DNA of 8,288 nucleotides from an uncultured Alphaproteobacteria bacterium (lineage in GTDB: Bacteria > Pseudomonadota > Alphaproteobacteria > Puniceispirillales > Puniceispirillaceae), in assembly GCA_913064995.1 (NCBI GenBank), contig CAJYBL010000057.1, positions 1-8,288 of the forward strand, in the 5' to 3' direction. A program made the translations under genes and the position numbers. Shown here piece after piece: positions 7,498 through 8,288 of this stretch. The number at the start of each line of letters is the position of its first letter. The first letter of the stretch is position 1. The notes under the pieces are model-generated. The model made no database searches and was not told the DNA's origin. It saw nothing but the letters and a program-made list of their open reading frames with translations.

Positions 7498-7914
7498 ATG
7501 AATGCTGGCGCGCCAGAAGCGGTCATAAGGCTGGATAAATGGCTATGGTATGCGCGTTTTTTCAAAACCCGAAGCGCCGCCAGCAAGGCCATTTCGGCAG
7601 GACGTTTCCGGCTAGATGGTCAGGTGATGACAAAACCGCACCGCCAAGCTTTGTGCGGGCAGGTCTTGACCTTTGTTCAGGGCGATCGGGTGCGTGTGAT
7701 TAAAGTTGTGGCGCTTGGCACCCGCCGCGGGCCAGCGCCCGAAGCGGCATTGCTGTTTGAAGATCTGGCGCCGGTTGAGGCAACGCCTCGCAAGGCGGCA
7801 AAAACCAAACCGCCTGAATTTGAGGCGCGTGGCAGAGGCAGTGGGCGACCAACAAAACGTCAGCGTCGGGAAACTGATCGGCTGAAAACAGGATTAGAAA
7901 GTGACGAGGATTAA
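7498..7914 (+). CDS. RNA-binding S4 domain protein, Hsp15/HslR-like
   Basis: The 138-residue product has an S4 RNA-binding domain at about residues 10-60. Its opening motif IRLDKWLWYARFFKTRSAA, followed by GRFRLDG, is typical of the Hsp15 (HslR) family. In E. coli, Hsp15 binds stalled 50S subunits that carry nascent chains and helps recycle them. That role is known for the family but not shown here. The C-terminal tail is basic, with RGRGSGRPTKRQRRETDRL (about 111-129), as in many alphaproteobacterial members. The gene begins 4 nt after the helicase stop with no strong ribosome binding site, so it is probably translated by coupling. Length and motifs are normal. I leave the symbol empty because the strict E. 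coli hslR equivalence is uncertain. Confidence 0.92.
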   Translation: MNAGAPEAVIRLDKWLWYARFFKTRSAASKAISAGRFRLDGQVMTKPHRQALCGQVLTFVQGDRVRVIKVVALGTRRGPAPEAALLFEDLAPVEATPRKAAKTKPPEFEARGRGSGRPTKRQRRETDRLKTGLESDED

Positions 7915-8288
7915 ATGTTAAATCAATTTTCTGAATGGGTTAAAGAATTTTCAGATGGCGGCACGACCGTGCCATGTGAGGATGAGGCCTTTGTAACCAC
8001 CATTACCGCGCTTCTTGTTGAGGCAGGTATGGCCGATGGTGATCTTGATGATGCCGAACGTGACGGTATTCTGCATTTATTGACCGAACAGCTTGAGCTT
8101 GCGGATGACAAGGCAAAGAGCCTTCTTGATGAGGCGATTACAGCGCATGGCTCACGCATTGAAATTCACAGCCTTGTTCGCCAGATCCGTACCGAAACCG
8201 AAATGGATGACCGGATTATCATTTTGGAAATGATCTGGATGGTGGTGCTTGCCGACAAGCAGTTGGATTCGCATGAATCGCAATTGAT
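7915..8288 (+). CDS. TerB-like (tellurite resistance TerB family) protein, 3' end cut by window edge
   Basis: This frame starts at the ATG directly after the S4 gene stop (TAAATG) and stays open to the window edge, giving 124 complete codons. GAGGA at 7906-7910, within the end of the S4 gene, is a good ribosome binding site with short spacing. The product is acidic and helical. It carries two similar acidic segments, ADGDLDDAERDGI (about 40-52) and LADKQLDSHESQL (about 112-124), the second preceded by the hydrophobic helix IIILEMIWMVV. This paired D/E-rich pattern is typical of the TerB-like fold, which is proposed to bind metal. No signal peptide is seen. About 20-30 residues are probably missing. 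Despite the family name, most such proteins have no proven role in tellurite resistance. The operon position suggests a link with the RNA helicase and S4 protein. Confidence 0.82.
   Translation, partial: MLNQFSEWVKEFSDGGTTVPCEDEAFVTTITALLVEAGMADGDLDDAERDGILHLLTEQLELADDKAKSLLDEAITAHGSRIEIHSLVRQIRTETEMDDRIIILEMIWMVVLADKQLDSHESQL

Noticed and set aside
7923..8159. A 78-residue minus-strand frame opposite the TerB-like gene
   Set aside because: The plus-strand frame shows TerB-like acidic motifs, tight operon spacing and a ribosome binding site; the minus frame is Ser-rich with none of these.

Overview
This window reads as chromosomal housekeeping DNA from an alphaproteobacterium of moderate GC content, judged by eye. 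The main clues are a divergent aconitase / cytochrome c maturation (ccm) arrangement, a bacterial SUV3-type helicase followed by an S4-domain protein, and AcnA-type rather than AcnB-type aconitase. A marine, SAR116-like lineage is possible but is only a guess. I see no insertion sequences, tRNA or rRNA genes, CRISPR arrays or other mobile-element signs. All the genes share a similar codon style.

Left part (1-1612, minus strand): ccmA, ccmB and the start of ccmC, transcribed leftward. ccmA and ccmB overlap by the ATGA tetranucleotide, and ccmC begins 72 nt after ccmB. Together they encode the ATPase, the membrane partner and the heme-handling protein of System I cytochrome c maturation. ccmC runs off the left edge.

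Middle (1613-4613): a 224-bp divergent intergenic region holds three perfect tandem copies of a 12-bp unit, a plausible promoter and a very good Shine-Dalgarno site. It is followed by acnA (890 aa), which has all three iron-sulfur cysteines. A strong rho-independent terminator closes the acnA transcript.

Right part (4731-8288, plus strand): a tightly packed operon of an SUV3/MgpS-like DExH helicase (920 aa), an Hsp15/HslR-like S4 RNA-binding protein starting 4 nt later, and a TerB-like protein whose ATG directly follows the S4 stop codon. The TerB-like gene runs off the right edge. The first two products point to RNA or ribosome metabolism; the role of the TerB-like protein is unknown.

Nothing here looks like a new defence or mobile system. 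The points most worth a second look are the 3 x 12-bp repeat in the ccmA/acnA promoter region and the tight linkage of the TerB-like gene to the helicase-S4 pair.
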